NCBI GenBank assembly: GCA_002383485.1
Contig: DFYY01000036.1
Location: forward strand, 30,605-94,604
Direction: 5' to 3'
Source of the DNA: Bacteroidales bacterium UBA4070
GTDB taxonomy: Bacteria > Bacteroidota > Bacteroidia > Bacteroidales > VadinHA17
Length of the DNA: 64,000 nt
The translations under genes were made by a program, and so were the position numbers. The notes under the pieces are model-generated. The model searched no databases. It had not been told where the DNA came from and saw nothing but the letters and a program-made list of their open reading frames with translations. Numbering within the stretch: the first letter of the stretch is position 1; every line of letters starts with the position of its first letter. Shown one piece after another: positions 1 through 9,540 of the stretch.

Positions 1-3000
1 ACCCGGTGATGAACCAGCTTATCCGTGAAAAGATACACAACACCCCCGACCAAAAAGTGAAGGTGATCTTCGTTCCCTCGTACCTTAACGGCAATGACGG
101 GATCTTCAACATGGCATATTATGACCTTCTCATCGGGTTTGACCTGACACTCTATCCTTCTTACTATGAACCATGGGGATACACTCCCCTTGAGAGTCTC
201 ATGTTCAGGGTGCCAACAGTCACAACAAACCTGGCGGGATTCGGGATGTGGGTTGATTCCTACTTTGAAAATCCCGGTAACGGATGCCTGGTGCTGAGCC
301 GTACGGATCAGAATGAGAAGGAAGTCATTGCAGGGATGGAGCAATTCATCAGGAAGTTCATAAACCTCAGCCCTTCGGAGGCTGCAGCAGCCAGGGAGAA
401 AGCATGGGAGATTTCGCGCATAGCCAACTGGAACACCCTTTTCAGCTACTATACAGAGGCATACCGCTATGCTCTCGGGAAAAGCGAGGAGAGACTGGAT
501 CAGCCAAGAGAGTACGCACGAATACTGGAGGCAACTGAGGTTCAGGCCAGGAAACCATTCCAGGTACCTGTCTGGAAGGACATCTACGTGCAGTCAGAGC
601 TGCCTGAGCGCCTTGCCTATCTGAAGGAACTCTCATCAAACCTCTGGTGGTCATGGAACAGCGATGCCGAATTTCTCTTCCGCCGCATGGACCCGACTCT
701 CTGGGAAGAGGTGGGGCATAATCCCAAAAGACTCCTCGAGGCAATTGACTACAGGAGACTTGTTGTTCTATCTGACGACGAGGTGTTCCTTGACGACGCC
801 GACAGAATATACCGGGAGTTCACCGAATATCTCGCCAGGCCTGAAAACACTGAATTGCCGTCGGTTGCCTACTTCAGCATGGAATTTGGCATACATCCCA
901 GCCTGAAAATTTACTCAGGCGGACTGGGGGTGCTTGCAGGGGACTATCTCAAGGAGGCCAGTGATTCAAACGTTCATATTACGGGTATAGGTCTGCTTTA
1001 CAGGTACGGTTACTTCAGGCAGAAACTTGGCCCGAGGGGTGAACAACAGGCTATCTATGAAGCTGAGGACTTTTCCCAGTTGCCCGTTGAACCAGTAAAG
1101 GACAATAACGGGAACCACCTGACCATCCAGCTGACATGGCCGGGCCGTACCGTCAAGGCACGTCTCTGGCTTGCACCGGTTGGAAAGGTCAGGCTCTATC
1201 TTCTTGACACCGACTTCGATGAGAATACTCAGGAAGACCGCGCTATCACTCACTATCTGTACGGAGGCGACTCCGAGAACAGACTGAAGCAGGAACTGAT
1301 ACTGGGAATAGGAGGCATGCGTGCCCTGATAGCCCTCGGAATAAAACCGGATGTCTACCACAGCAATGAAGGACACTCGGCATTCATCGGCGTTGAGAGG
1401 ATGAGACACCTTCTTGAGGAGGAACATCTTACATTTGATGAAGCATTAGAGATTGTAAGGGCTTCGACCCTCTTTACCACCCATACGCCCGTTCCGGCCG
1501 GCCATGACTCTTTTGAGGAGGACCTGCTCAGGAAATACATCTCGCATTATCACACCAGGCTGAATATCACGTGGGATCAGCTCATGGCTCTTGGCCGGTG
1601 CAAGGATGAGCATGACCGTAAGTTCAATATGAGCTACCTTGCTACCCGTTTCTCCCAGGAGATGAACGGGGTAAGCCAGCTTCACGGACATGTCTCCCGC
1701 GGCCTCTTCTCGAAGCTCTGGCCCGGCTATCTGCGTGACGAACTCTACATCGGATACGTCACAAACGGCGTACACTACTCAACCTGGGTGGCACCGGAGT
1801 GGGAACAGATCTATGAAAAGCTAACCGGCAAGCGCCATTTTGACCTGGGTGACCGTGGGCAGTGGGAGAAGATATACCAGCTTGAAGACGAGAAGGTCTT
1901 CGAGACCAAGATGAAGCTCAAGAAGCGTCTATTTGACAATATACGCAAGCGCTTGCAGTCAGACATGCTTGACAGGCATGTCAGTCCCCGCACGCTGATG
2001 AATATCAGCTCTCATCTGAACGAGAAGGCCCTGACAATTGGCTTTGCCCGCAGGTTCGCAACATATAAGCGTGCCAACCTCCTCTTCCGTGATCTTGACC
2101 GCCTGGACAGGATAGTCAACAATCCTGAACGGCCGGTGCAGCTTATCTATGCAGGAAAGGCCCATCCCAATGACGGCGGCGGACAGGATCTCATAAGAAG
2201 GATCAACGAGATATCACAGATGCCGCAGTTTGCAGGCAAAGTGCTCTTCCTCGAGAATTATGACATGGAGATGGCAAGGTTCCTGGTCAGGGGAGTGGAT
2301 ATCTGGCTGAACACCCCCACGAGGCCCCTCGAGGCATCAGGTACCAGCGGCGAAAAGGCCGTGATGAACGGTACAATTCATTTCAGCGTGCTTGACGGAT
2401 GGTGGGTTGAAGGATACCATGCATTTGCAGGATGGGCCCTTCCCAAAAAACGTATTTTCTCAAACCAGGAGCTCCAGGATGATGTAGATGCTGAAACCAT
2501 CTACAACATGCTCGAATATGAGATCGTACCCGCTTACTACTCAAAAGACGAAGGCGGCATCCCCCGTGAATGGATCAGCTACATCAAAAACACAATGGTC
2601 AAGGTAGCTCCGGAATTCACCACCCGCCGGATGATGAATGACTATATGGCGCGGTATTATAAGAAGTTGTGGGAGAGAAGCCGTCGCATCTCAGCAGACA
2701 ATTTTGCACTGGCCCGTGAGCTGGCCGGATGGAAAAGCTATATCTCCAGGGTCTGGGATGAGATCGAAATCGTCAAGTTTGACCTACAGGGACTCGCAAA
2801 GAATGTCTTCCGCTCAGGGCACAATTACAGTACCGAGATCATACTGGACATTAAGGATATCCCCGTTGAAAACGTGGGGGTTGAACTGGTGGTTACCCGT
2901 CAGCTTAAGAACGGCGAGCATGCATTCTTCTCTTCACGGGAGTTCAAATATGTGAACCGTAAAAAGGGCAGGGTAATCTACAAGGTTGATTTTCAACCTG

Positions 3001-3098
3001 AGATGGCCGGCACGTTCTTCTACGGAATTCGTATCTACGCCAAACACGCTGAGTTGCCTCACAGGCAGGACTTCTGCCTGCTGAGGTGGGTTGACTGA
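1..3098 (+). CDS. glgP: Glycogen synthase-type glycosyltransferase fused to alpha-glucan phosphorylase (5' end missing)
   Basis: The frame is open back to the window edge, so the true start lies outside. The visible N-terminal part (to about base 480) is the end of a GT-B glycogen synthase-type domain with the acidic E-x7-E motif EPWGYTPLE near bases 165-195. An alpha-glucan phosphorylase follows: its N-terminal helical domain (LSSNLWWSWN near 630-660), FSMEFGIHPSLKIYSGGLG, THTPVPAGHD, and the PLP-lysine segment GTSGEKAVMNG (Lys codon 2355-2357). The phosphorylase half should release glucose-1-phosphate from alpha-glucan and the synthase half should extend the glucan. This synthase-phosphorylase fusion is common in Bacteroidota. 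It converges on the branching-enzyme gene with only three bases between the stop codons, which supports a glycogen role. Which sugar nucleotide the synthase half uses cannot be judged here. Confidence 0.9.
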   Translation, partial: PVMNQLIREKIHNTPDQKVKVIFVPSYLNGNDGIFNMAYYDLLIGFDLTLYPSYYEPWGYTPLESLMFRVPTVTTNLAGFGMWVDSYFENPGNGCLVLSRTDQNEKEVIAGMEQFIRKFINLSPSEAAAAREKAWEISRIANWNTLFSYYTEAYRYALGKSEERLDQPREYARILEATEVQARKPFQVPVWKDIYVQSELPERLAYLKELSSNLWWSWNSDAEFLFRRMDPTLWEEVGHNPKRLLEAIDYRRLVVLSDDEVFLDDADRIYREFTEYLARPENTELPSVAYFSMEFGIHPSLKIYSGGLGVLAGDYLKEASDSNVHITGIGLLYRYGYFRQKLGPRGEQQAIYEAEDFSQLPVEPVKDNNGNHLTIQLTWPGRTVKARLWLAPVGKVRLYLLDTDFDENTQEDRAITHYLYGGDSENRLKQELILGIGGMRALIALGIKPDVYHSNEGHSAFIGVERMRHLLEEEHLTFDEALEIVRASTLFTTHTPVPAGHDSFEEDLLRKYISHYHTRLNITWDQLMALGRCKDEHDRKFNMSYLATRFSQEMNGVSQLHGHVSRGLFSKLWPGYLRDELYIGYVTNGVHYSTWVAPEWEQIYEKLTGKRHFDLGDRGQWEKIYQLEDEKVFETKMKLKKRLFDNIRKRLQSDMLDRHVSPRTLMNISSHLNEKALTIGFARRFATYKRANLLFRDLDRLDRIVNNPERPVQLIYAGKAHPNDGGGQDLIRRINEISQMPQFAGKVLFLENYDMEMARFLVRGVDIWLNTPTRPLEASGTSGEKAVMNGTIHFSVLDGWWVEGYHAFAGWALPKKRIFSNQELQDDVDAETIYNMLEYEIVPAYYSKDEGGIPREWISYIKNTMVKVAPEFTTRRMMNDYMARYYKKLWERSRRISADNFALARELAGWKSYISRVWDEIEIVKFDLQGLAKNVFRSGHNYSTEIILDIKDIPVENVGVELVVTRQLKNGEHAFFSSREFKYVNRKKGRVIYKVDFQPEMAGTFFYGIRIYAKHAELPHRQDFCLLRWVD

Positions 3099-3101
3099 TG
3101 C

Positions 3102-5120
3102 TTACAGATCCATGATTGTCTTTACCCTCTCCTGCAGGAGCACAATTGCTGTTCTTGCAGGGAGGTAGAGCTTCAGGTGGTGAGGTGTCGTAACGCTGTG
3201 CCGCTCCTTGTCAGGGATGGAAAAATAATGCTGTGAGATGTCTATTCTTCCCTGGCCGCCGAAGAGCGGATCGTCGGTGCTGAGCACGATCCTGAATTTT
3301 CCCTTTACCGGTATTCCGTAGTCTGTGAAAGAGACTGAAGGATTGAAGTTCATCACGGTCACAAGGTCACCGCGCCTGAATGCAATGATCTTGTCCGCAT
3401 CGTTGATTGTCAGAGCCTCAGTCATCTGCAGCTGAGGCAATCCGTACAGCGTTCCCGTCTTAACCATTGCCCTGTCGAACTCATCCAGGTGACGGTATCT
3501 CAGAAGCTCATCATTCGCGAGGCTCCACTGCCTGCGGGCGTACTTGAAGCTCCATCCGTTTCCCTCCCTCGGGAAATCAATCCATTCCGGATGGCCGAAT
3601 TCATTTCCCATAAAGGTGAGATAGCCACCTCCGGCTGTGATGAATGTAAACAGGCGTATCATCTTGTGAAGAGCCATGGCGCGGTCAATAATCAGGCTGG
3701 GCGTTAAAAGGCTCATTGAGGTGTACATCTCCTTGTCGGCAAGTCTGAAAATGAGTGTTTTGTCGCCTACAAGCGCCTGGTCATGAGATTCACAGTAGGA
3801 GATGACCTTCTCCTCGGCACGGTGCTGGGTGAGTTCATGAAGCAGATAGCCGAGATCCCAGTTCTCGTCAGGAATCTCCTTAACCATCTTGATCCATATG
3901 TCTGGCACCCCCATTGCAAGCCTGTAATCAAACCCGATCCCTCCTGCGGCGACAGGCGCTGCCAGTCCCGGCATACCGCTCATCTCCTCGGCAACGGTAG
4001 TGGCATTACCGTTGAACTCATGTATAAGCTTGTTGGCCAGCGTCAGATAGACCAGTGCATCCGGATCCTGGTTACCGTCAAAATACTGGTTGTATGAAAC
4101 GAAGTTGGAGCCCAGACCGTGATCATAGTACAGCATGCTGGTGATACCGTCAAAACGGAATCCGTCAAACCGGAACTCTTCCAGCCAGTACTTGCAGTTG
4201 GACAGCAGCATATGATTTACTTCCGGCTTGCCGTAGTCATAGCAGAGTGAATCCCAGGCAACGTGCTTCCGGCGGTCACCGGCATGAAAATAGAGACCGG
4301 GATTGCCATCAAGCAGCCCCAGGCCCTCGAGGGTGTTAGCCACGGCGTGTGAGTGCACGAGGTCCATTATGACTCTCAGCCCCAGGCCGTGTGCTGTATC
4401 AATCAGCTCCTTCAGCTCGTCGGGTGTGCCAAACCGTGATGAGGGAGCAAAGAGGCTCGATACATGGTATCCGAAGGAACCGTAATAGGGATGCTCCTGG
4501 ATGGCCATTAGTTGAATGGTATTGTAACCCAGTCTCTTAATGCGGGGCAGCACATCTTTGGTAAATTCACGGAAGGTGCCGGTGCGCTCCTCCTCGGTTG
4601 CCATTCCCACGTGGGCCTCATAGACGAGAATCGACCCGGGAGGCGGGGGAGAGACGTGCTTCATCACATATGCATTCTCAGGGTGCCACACCTGTGCGGA
4701 AAATATCTTTGTCACCTCATCCTGCACCGTTCGGGTGACGTAAGCGGGGATACGTTCGCCATGCCCTCCCTTCCATCTTACAATCATCTTGTACAGATCA
4801 CCGTGAGACAGCATCCCTGCATCAAACTCTCCGATCCAGTCACCTTCCGGCGTCCTGTTCAACCTGTACCGTTCATCCTCCTTCCATCCGGTAAAGGTGC
4901 CGGTCAGGGTGACAGATGTGGCATTCGGGGCATGCTCCCTGAAGACCCAGCCTTTCGCTGTGCGGTGCAGACCGTACCAGTGATGGCCGTTTGCATAGTC
5001 GGTCAGCGAACGGCCACCGGTAAAAAGCCGCTCTCGTTCAACGTTACGGGCCAGCCGCGCCTCAATGATCTCCCTGAAGGGATCAAGCCATGGATCAACC
5101 AGGTAGAATCTCTTTGCCAT
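3102..5120 (-). CDS. glgB: 1,4-alpha-glucan branching enzyme (GH13, eukaryote-like subfamily)
   Basis: This 672-residue cytoplasmic enzyme makes alpha-1,6 branches in glycogen. An N-terminal CBM48-like region (roughly residues 45-150, with WYGLHRTAKGWVFREHAPNA) precedes a GH13 barrel. Visible catalytic motifs are GFRFDGITSM (nucleophile Asp near residue 324), VAEEMSG (acid Glu near 378) and ESHDQA (near 446); an all-beta C-terminal domain ends the protein. The stretch FDGITSMLYYDHG resembles the eukaryote-like GH13_8 branching enzymes more than the E. coli type, and it lacks the long N-terminal extension of E. coli GlgB. The first Met (5118-5120) gives a full-length protein. It is transcribed away from ribF and converges on the synthase/phosphorylase fusion, so glycogen genes are paired tail to tail. 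Confidence 0.93.
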   Translation of the reverse strand: MAKRFYLVDPWLDPFREIIEARLARNVERERLFTGGRSLTDYANGHHWYGLHRTAKGWVFREHAPNATSVTLTGTFTGWKEDERYRLNRTPEGDWIGEFDAGMLSHGDLYKMIVRWKGGHGERIPAYVTRTVQDEVTKIFSAQVWHPENAYVMKHVSPPPPGSILVYEAHVGMATEEERTGTFREFTKDVLPRIKRLGYNTIQLMAIQEHPYYGSFGYHVSSLFAPSSRFGTPDELKELIDTAHGLGLRVIMDLVHSHAVANTLEGLGLLDGNPGLYFHAGDRRKHVAWDSLCYDYGKPEVNHMLLSNCKYWLEEFRFDGFRFDGITSMLYYDHGLGSNFVSYNQYFDGNQDPDALVYLTLANKLIHEFNGNATTVAEEMSGMPGLAAPVAAGGIGFDYRLAMGVPDIWIKMVKEIPDENWDLGYLLHELTQHRAEEKVISYCESHDQALVGDKTLIFRLADKEMYTSMSLLTPSLIIDRAMALHKMIRLFTFITAGGGYLTFMGNEFGHPEWIDFPREGNGWSFKYARRQWSLANDELLRYRHLDEFDRAMVKTGTLYGLPQLQMTEALTINDADKIIAFRRGDLVTVMNFNPSVSFTDYGIPVKGKFRIVLSTDDPLFGGQGRIDISQHYFSIPDKERHSVTTPHHLKLYLPARTAIVLLQERVKTIMDL

Positions 5121-5248
5121 AACATCTATGCTGCTGTTGCAGTTTCTATAAACTTATATAAAAATACTAAGATTCTTGTGATATTAATATATGTCTTCAT
5201 TTGCATAAGAGAGGGTATCTTTCCTATTTTTGAAGTCTTATTCAGATT

Positions 5249-6193
5249 ATGGAGGTTCATTACGGATATACCGGCACTTCTTTTATAAACCCGGTCATCA
5301 CCATGGGTGTATTCGACGGCGTTCACCTCGGACACCGCATGCTGCTTTCGCGGGTAAGGGAAGAAGCCATATCGTCAGGCTCTGACGCGGTAGCTGTCAC
5401 CTTTGATCCGCATCCGCGAATTGTTCTTACCGGCGATCCAGGTCATCTCAGCTTCCTGACCGATATCGGAGAGCGTATTGAACTGCTTGGAGAGACAGGC
5501 ATCAGCCACCTGGTGATAATTAATTTCACTGAAGAACTCAGCCGTATGACCGCATCTGAATTTGTAGAGTCAATCCTCTGCAGGCATCTTGGGGTACACC
5601 ACCTCATTACAGGATATGACCACCAGTTTGGCAGGCGTCATGAGGGCGACACCAACACCGTCGCCGAATGCTCTGCCAGGATGAATTTCCGGGTCACCAG
5701 GGAGGAAGCATTCACTCTTAACGGACAACCGGTCAGTTCATCATCTGTAAGGAAAGCATTGAACGACGGAGAGGTTGAGAGAGCCGCAGCCATGCTGGGA
5801 TATCCTTATTTCATCAGGGGAAAGGTGGTATCCGGAAGGAGGATAGGACGCAATATTGGATTCCCGACGGCAAACATCACCCCTCTGTTCCGGTACAAGC
5901 TGATACCACGCTCAGGGGTCTATGCAGTTGAAGTTTTCGTGGAAGGCGATTCCGCACGGCATATGGCGATGCTCAATATAGGTATGAGACCGACAATCAG
6001 CGACAGTGACGGCCGGCGAACCATCGAGGTGCACCTTATAAACTATAATGCCGACCTTTATGACAGGGTGATTACCGTCAGGTTCCGCAACCGCCTGCGC
6101 AACGAGATGAAGTTTGAGAGTGTGGATGCTCTTGCTGCACAGCTGGTGAAGGACCGTGAGAATGCCATTATGCTGTTGGGGGCTGAACAATAA
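5249..6193 (+). CDS. ribF: Bifunctional riboflavin kinase / FAD synthetase
   Basis: This 314-residue enzyme phosphorylates riboflavin to FMN and adenylylates FMN to FAD. The N-terminal nucleotidyltransferase domain (about residues 15-165) carries GVFDGVHLGH with its HxGH motif and VTFDPHPR. The C-terminal flavokinase domain (about 180-310) carries GRNIGFPTANI, the conserved kinase loop, and NIGMRPTI. Length is normal for RibF. The start at 5249 lies a few residues ahead of the first conserved strand. The gene is divergent from glgB across a 128-base AT-rich spacer. A -7-like TATCTTTCC near 5216 has one mismatch to the consensus. ahcY follows on the same strand with its own promoter. Confidence 0.95.
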   Translation: MEVHYGYTGTSFINPVITMGVFDGVHLGHRMLLSRVREEAISSGSDAVAVTFDPHPRIVLTGDPGHLSFLTDIGERIELLGETGISHLVIINFTEELSRMTASEFVESILCRHLGVHHLITGYDHQFGRRHEGDTNTVAECSARMNFRVTREEAFTLNGQPVSSSSVRKALNDGEVERAAAMLGYPYFIRGKVVSGRRIGRNIGFPTANITPLFRYKLIPRSGVYAVEVFVEGDSARHMAMLNIGMRPTISDSDGRRTIEVHLINYNADLYDRVITVRFRNRLRNEMKFESVDALAAQLVKDRENAIMLLGAEQ

Positions 6194-6207
6194 TGGTATA
6201 TTTTAGT

Positions 6208-6216
6208 TATCTTTGC
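6208..6216 (+). promoter_or_regulatory. Bacteroidota -7 box before ahcY
   Basis: TATCTTTGC fits the TAnnTTTG consensus exactly and sits 23 bases before the ahcY start, in the short gap after ribF. No clear -33 TTTG at the usual distance was found. Confidence 0.6.
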
Positions 6217-6238
6217 AGACTTAAAAAAAATTAGAATC

Positions 6239-7654
6239 ATGTCATTCATCAACAACGAACTTCAGTACAAGGTAAAGGATATGGCGCTGGCCGGTTTTGG
6301 CCGCATGGAGATTGAGATCGCAGAGAAGGAGATGCCGGGGCTGCTGGCTATCAGGGACAAGTACTCCGCAACAAAACCCCTCAAAGGGGCAAGGATAACC
6401 GGCTCACTGCACATGACAATACAGACTGCCGTTCTCATTGAGACTCTCCGTGAACTTGGCGCTGATGTAAGGTGGGCGAGCTGCAACATCTTCTCTACCC
6501 AGGACCATGCCGCGGCAGCCATTGCAGCAGCAGGCATCCCTGTCTTTGCATGGAAGGGAGAGACCCTCGAGGAGTATTGGTGGTGTACGGTACAGGCGCT
6601 TTCATTCCCGGGCGGCCAGGGACCTCACCTCATTGTTGATGACGGCGGTGACGCATCGTTGCTGGTACACATGGGCTATAAGGCGGAGAAGAACCCCTCA
6701 GGGCTTAATGCAGTTCCTTCATCACGGGAAGAGTCCATAGTGTTTGACACCCTGAAGCGCATTCTCGCGGAAGACCCTCAGAAATGGCACAGAACCGTCA
6801 AGGAGATGAAGGGTATATCTGAAGAGACCACCACCGGAGTGCACCGTCTTTACCAGATGATGGAAGCGGGAGAACTGCTGGTGCCGGCCATCAACGTGAA
6901 TGACTCGGTCACCAAGAGCAAATTCGATAACCTGTACGGCTGCCGCGAATCACTCGCTGACGGTATCAAGAGGGCAACGGATGTAATGATTGCCGGAAAG
7001 GTAGTGGTTGTATGCGGATACGGAGACGTGGGCAAGGGCTCGGCAAGATCGATGAGGTCTTACGGCGCCAGGGTCATTGTGACAGAGATTGATCCTATCT
7101 GCGCCCTGCAGGCTGCGATGGAAGGCTTCGAGGTAAAAACCGTGGAGGAGTCACTCAGTGAAGGCAACATATTCGTGACTGCAACGGGCAACCGTGACAT
7201 CATCACCGTTGAACATATGGAGAAGATGAAAGACCAGGCTATCGTCTGCAACATAGGTCACTTTGACAATGAGATCCAGGTTGATGCGCTTAACGCATAC
7301 AAGGGGATAGAGAAGATCAACATCAAGCCGCAGGTCGACAAGTATATCTTCCCTGACGGTCATGCCATCTTTTTGCTCGCCGAGGGTCGCCTTGTAAACC
7401 TGGGTTGCGCCACGGGCCACCCTTCATTCGTGATGAGCAACTCATTCAGTAACCAGACACTTGCGCAGATAGAGTTGTGGACGAAGGAATACAAGACTGA
7501 TGTCTACAGGCTGCCAAAGCATCTTGACGAGGAGGTGGCACGCCTTCATCTTGCCCAGCTGGGAGTCAATCTTACGAAGCTTACCAGGTCACAGGCGGAC
7601 TATATCGGAGTCCCCTTCAAGGGACCCTACAAGCCTGACCATTACAGGTACTAG
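6239..7654 (+). CDS. ahcY: Adenosylhomocysteinase
   Basis: This 471-residue NAD-dependent enzyme splits S-adenosylhomocysteine into adenosine and homocysteine, recycling the product of methylation. Seen: the substrate-domain segment SCNIFSTQDHAAAA, the catalytic lysine region NVNDSVTKSKFDN, the Rossmann segment VVVCGYGDVGKGSA, and the C-terminal signature PDHYRY, which completes the neighbour subunit's cofactor site. The length matches bacterial forms carrying the extra insertion of about 40 residues. It starts 45 bases after ribF, directly behind a -7 box. The downstream minus-strand lipoprotein gene converges on it with six bases between the stops. Confidence 0.97.
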   Translation: MSFINNELQYKVKDMALAGFGRMEIEIAEKEMPGLLAIRDKYSATKPLKGARITGSLHMTIQTAVLIETLRELGADVRWASCNIFSTQDHAAAAIAAAGIPVFAWKGETLEEYWWCTVQALSFPGGQGPHLIVDDGGDASLLVHMGYKAEKNPSGLNAVPSSREESIVFDTLKRILAEDPQKWHRTVKEMKGISEETTTGVHRLYQMMEAGELLVPAINVNDSVTKSKFDNLYGCRESLADGIKRATDVMIAGKVVVVCGYGDVGKGSARSMRSYGARVIVTEIDPICALQAAMEGFEVKTVEESLSEGNIFVTATGNRDIITVEHMEKMKDQAIVCNIGHFDNEIQVDALNAYKGIEKINIKPQVDKYIFPDGHAIFLLAEGRLVNLGCATGHPSFVMSNSFSNQTLAQIELWTKEYKTDVYRLPKHLDEEVARLHLAQLGVNLTKLTRSQADYIGVPFKGPYKPDHYRY

Positions 7655-7660
7655 AAGGGA

Positions 7661-8146
7661 TTACTTTCTGTTCCAGACCCTTACACTGTAACCGGTAAAA
7701 GATGTCCGGTAATTCTTCAGATAGTACCGTCCGGGCCCGCTTTGCGGAAGGCCTGATGCTCCCAGTGCATAATTCGTAGAGCACACCGGGCATACTGCAT
7801 AAACACCATCCACATTCACTGCCGTACTTACTTCGTCATTTACCAGACAGTGAGGACAGGTGCGGTCATAGGCAGCATATTCAAAACCCTGAAGCCCGGT
7901 ATTGTAAACGATTATTCCATTTCCGTCATACCCTGCCGTGCCAAGCCCCAGGTGCCTGTGAGCAGATGAGATCAGGGCGCTCGTTCCGGGGGAATATAAA
8001 AGATCAAAAAACTCCGGATCGGAAAAGGTGATGGTAAAGTCTATGGTGATGTCAGGAATAACCTCGTTTTTCTCCCTGTCGCAGGACAATAGGAGAAGAA
8101 GCAACGGGGCCAGGATGAAAAAAAATCTTACATTTGAACCAGACAT
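7661..8146 (-). CDS. Rieske-like lipoprotein with altered cluster ligands
   Basis: This is a predicted 161-residue lipoprotein. I chose the Met at 8144-8146 because it begins a signal peptide ending in a lipobox (LLLLLLSC, Cys near residue 20). The reading frame stays open for 46 more upstream residues with no signal-like sequence. The mature part resembles a Bacteroidota family related to Rieske ferredoxins: YDRTCPHC, then 19 residues after the His to CPVCSTNYAL, then GPGRYYLKNY near the end. The first motif keeps the Rieske CxH, but the second is CxxC instead of CxxH. It could bind a 2Fe-2S cluster with three Cys and one His, bind zinc through two CxxC knuckles, or bind nothing. The role is unknown. 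Confidence 0.7.
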   Translation of the reverse strand: MSGSNVRFFFILAPLLLLLLSCDREKNEVIPDITIDFTITFSDPEFFDLLYSPGTSALISSAHRHLGLGTAGYDGNGIIVYNTGLQGFEYAAYDRTCPHCLVNDEVSTAVNVDGVYAVCPVCSTNYALGASGLPQSGPGRYYLKNYRTSFTGYSVRVWNRK

Positions 8147-8210
8147 GTGTTTTTCTGCGTTTGTGTAAATGTAAGTATTTCTGTTTTCACGGTCATACAT
8201 AAACAACGGA

Positions 8211-8807
8211 ATGAAAAAAGCGATAGTATCTGTGAGGTTCATTGCCATGGCGGTCATGATGCTCTTCGTGGTGCAGGTCACCAACTGTGATGCACAGCGC
8301 TATGCCACCCGCAAGCTGGAGAAGGAGACCTTTGGCCAGTCGCGCCGAAACCCCGACAAAAGCGGCGGAGAGAGCAAGGCAGCTGAGAAGGCGATGAAGA
8401 AGCAGGAACGGAAAGAGGCACAACGTGAGAGGGATGACGAAAAGAGTCTGAAAGAGTTGCGGAACCGTCACTATGAGATCCAGAGCGAGGAGACAAGGAG
8501 CCGCATGGATGGTAACAGCAAGGCCACCGCAGAGAAGTACAAGATCAAAAGGCAGAAGCAGAAGAAGGAACAGGCGATGCCTGACCTGATGAAGCCGGAG
8601 CGGCCGGGGAACATGAATGCAAGGGTAAAAGCGGCGACGAAAGACCCTGCCGGCAAACCTGAGTCAAAAAAGGTGAAGGCAAAGGGAAAAACAAAAGATC
8701 CCTCAAAACAGCCGGAACTGAAGCAGCAAAAAAGCAAGGCAAAGTCGAAACTGGTTGACCCGAAAAAACAGGGCAGGCTTAAACAACATAAGATTAAAAA
8801 ATACTGA
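8211..8807 (+). CDS. Exported lysine-rich low-complexity protein
   Basis: This 198-residue protein is not recognised as a known family. The N-terminus looks like a signal peptide (MKKAIVSVRFIAMAVMMLFV, cleavage probably after DA near residue 28). The rest is almost all charged residues with no globular pattern. The middle (residues 50-125) is rich in Lys, Glu and Arg and may be helical. The end carries loose repeats around KDPAGKPE, KDPSKQPE and VDPKKQGR. It is divergent from the Rieske-like lipoprotein, and the next gene starts four bases after its stop, so the two are probably co-transcribed. A cell-envelope or nucleic-acid-binding role is possible but not shown. Confidence 0.65.
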   Translation: MKKAIVSVRFIAMAVMMLFVVQVTNCDAQRYATRKLEKETFGQSRRNPDKSGGESKAAEKAMKKQERKEAQRERDDEKSLKELRNRHYEIQSEETRSRMDGNSKATAEKYKIKRQKQKKEQAMPDLMKPERPGNMNARVKAATKDPAGKPESKKVKAKGKTKDPSKQPELKQQKSKAKSKLVDPKKQGRLKQHKIKKY

Positions 8808-8811
8808 GCAT

Positions 8812-9417
8812 ATGGAAGATATTGGCAGCCTTATATTTTATATTGTTTTGGGGATAATAGCCCTGGTCGGTTCCTTTCAGGGGAAGGGGAAGAAAAAAAC
8901 CGGGGTACCGAAAACTGTTCAGCGCAAACCTGAAACTGCAGCCCCCATTCCTCAAGCAAGACGTGAGACGGTAACGACACGGCCTCAGCCTGCTGCCGCA
9001 CAGCCCTATGAGCCTGCACCGGCGCCGAAATACATCGCCCCGGAACCGTCCATGGAGGGAAGATATGACGAACCTCTTGCCGGTGAGTTCGGACGGGAAG
9101 GCTCATATGAAGAGCCGATGGCACGGGAGTTCGACTGGGAAGGCGGCAGGGGAGAACCACTGGCCAAAGACTTCTCACGTGAGGGCTCAATACCAGGAAG
9201 AATGGCTGCAGCCTTTGCCTCAGAGGGCGTTTCTGCCTTCGGAAGCTCAGTGTCGGCGGAATTCATTCATAATGAGATATCTGACACTGAGATAAGTGAT
9301 GCCCCCGAATATGACTATAATGTAGCTCCGGGGAGTGGAATTCTAACGGATGGATTCGATCTCAGAAAGGCAGTCATATATTCATCAGTTCTCGACAGAA
9401 AAGAGTACTCATATTGA
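8812..9417 (+). CDS. Single-pass membrane protein with 14-residue repeats
   Basis: This predicted protein has 201 residues starting at ATG 8812. An upstream in-frame Met at 8755 would overlap the previous gene and lengthen the N-terminus without adding a domain. Residues about 5-20 form one membrane segment (IGSLIFYIVLGIIALVGSF), followed by a basic stretch and a Pro/Ala-rich linker. Residues about 85-140 contain imperfect repeats of about 14 residues built on the pattern (Y/G)-x-EP-(L/M)-A-(R/G/K)-(E/D)-F, seen as YDEPLAGEF, YEEPMAREF and RGEPLAKDF. The rest is acidic. The family is not recognised. It is likely anchored in the inner membrane and co-expressed with the lysine-rich protein. Confidence 0.65.
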   Translation: MEDIGSLIFYIVLGIIALVGSFQGKGKKKTGVPKTVQRKPETAAPIPQARRETVTTRPQPAAAQPYEPAPAPKYIAPEPSMEGRYDEPLAGEFGREGSYEEPMAREFDWEGGRGEPLAKDFSREGSIPGRMAAAFASEGVSAFGSSVSAEFIHNEISDTEISDAPEYDYNVAPGSGILTDGFDLRKAVIYSSVLDRKEYSY

Positions 9418-9445
9418 TTACCTGATATTTACCAAAGGGGTTTTA

Positions 9446-9477
9446 TTTGATTTTGTAATTTAAAAAACTTATATTTG
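9446..9477 (+). promoter_or_regulatory. Bacteroidota promoter before greA
   Basis: TTTG (9446-9449), a 20-base spacer and TATATTTG (9470-9477) match the -33/-7 arrangement. It lies 64 bases before the greA start. Confidence 0.7.
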
Positions 9478-9540
9478 TTCTTTGAAGAGTTCCGGTAATG
9501 CCGGGATTCTTCTTATTTTTTGACCTATTTACGAAGAACT

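Noticed and set aside
4512..5288. 258-codon open frame antisense to glgB
   Set aside because: Antisense to a strongly supported enzyme and overlapping the ribF start; no recognisable domain.
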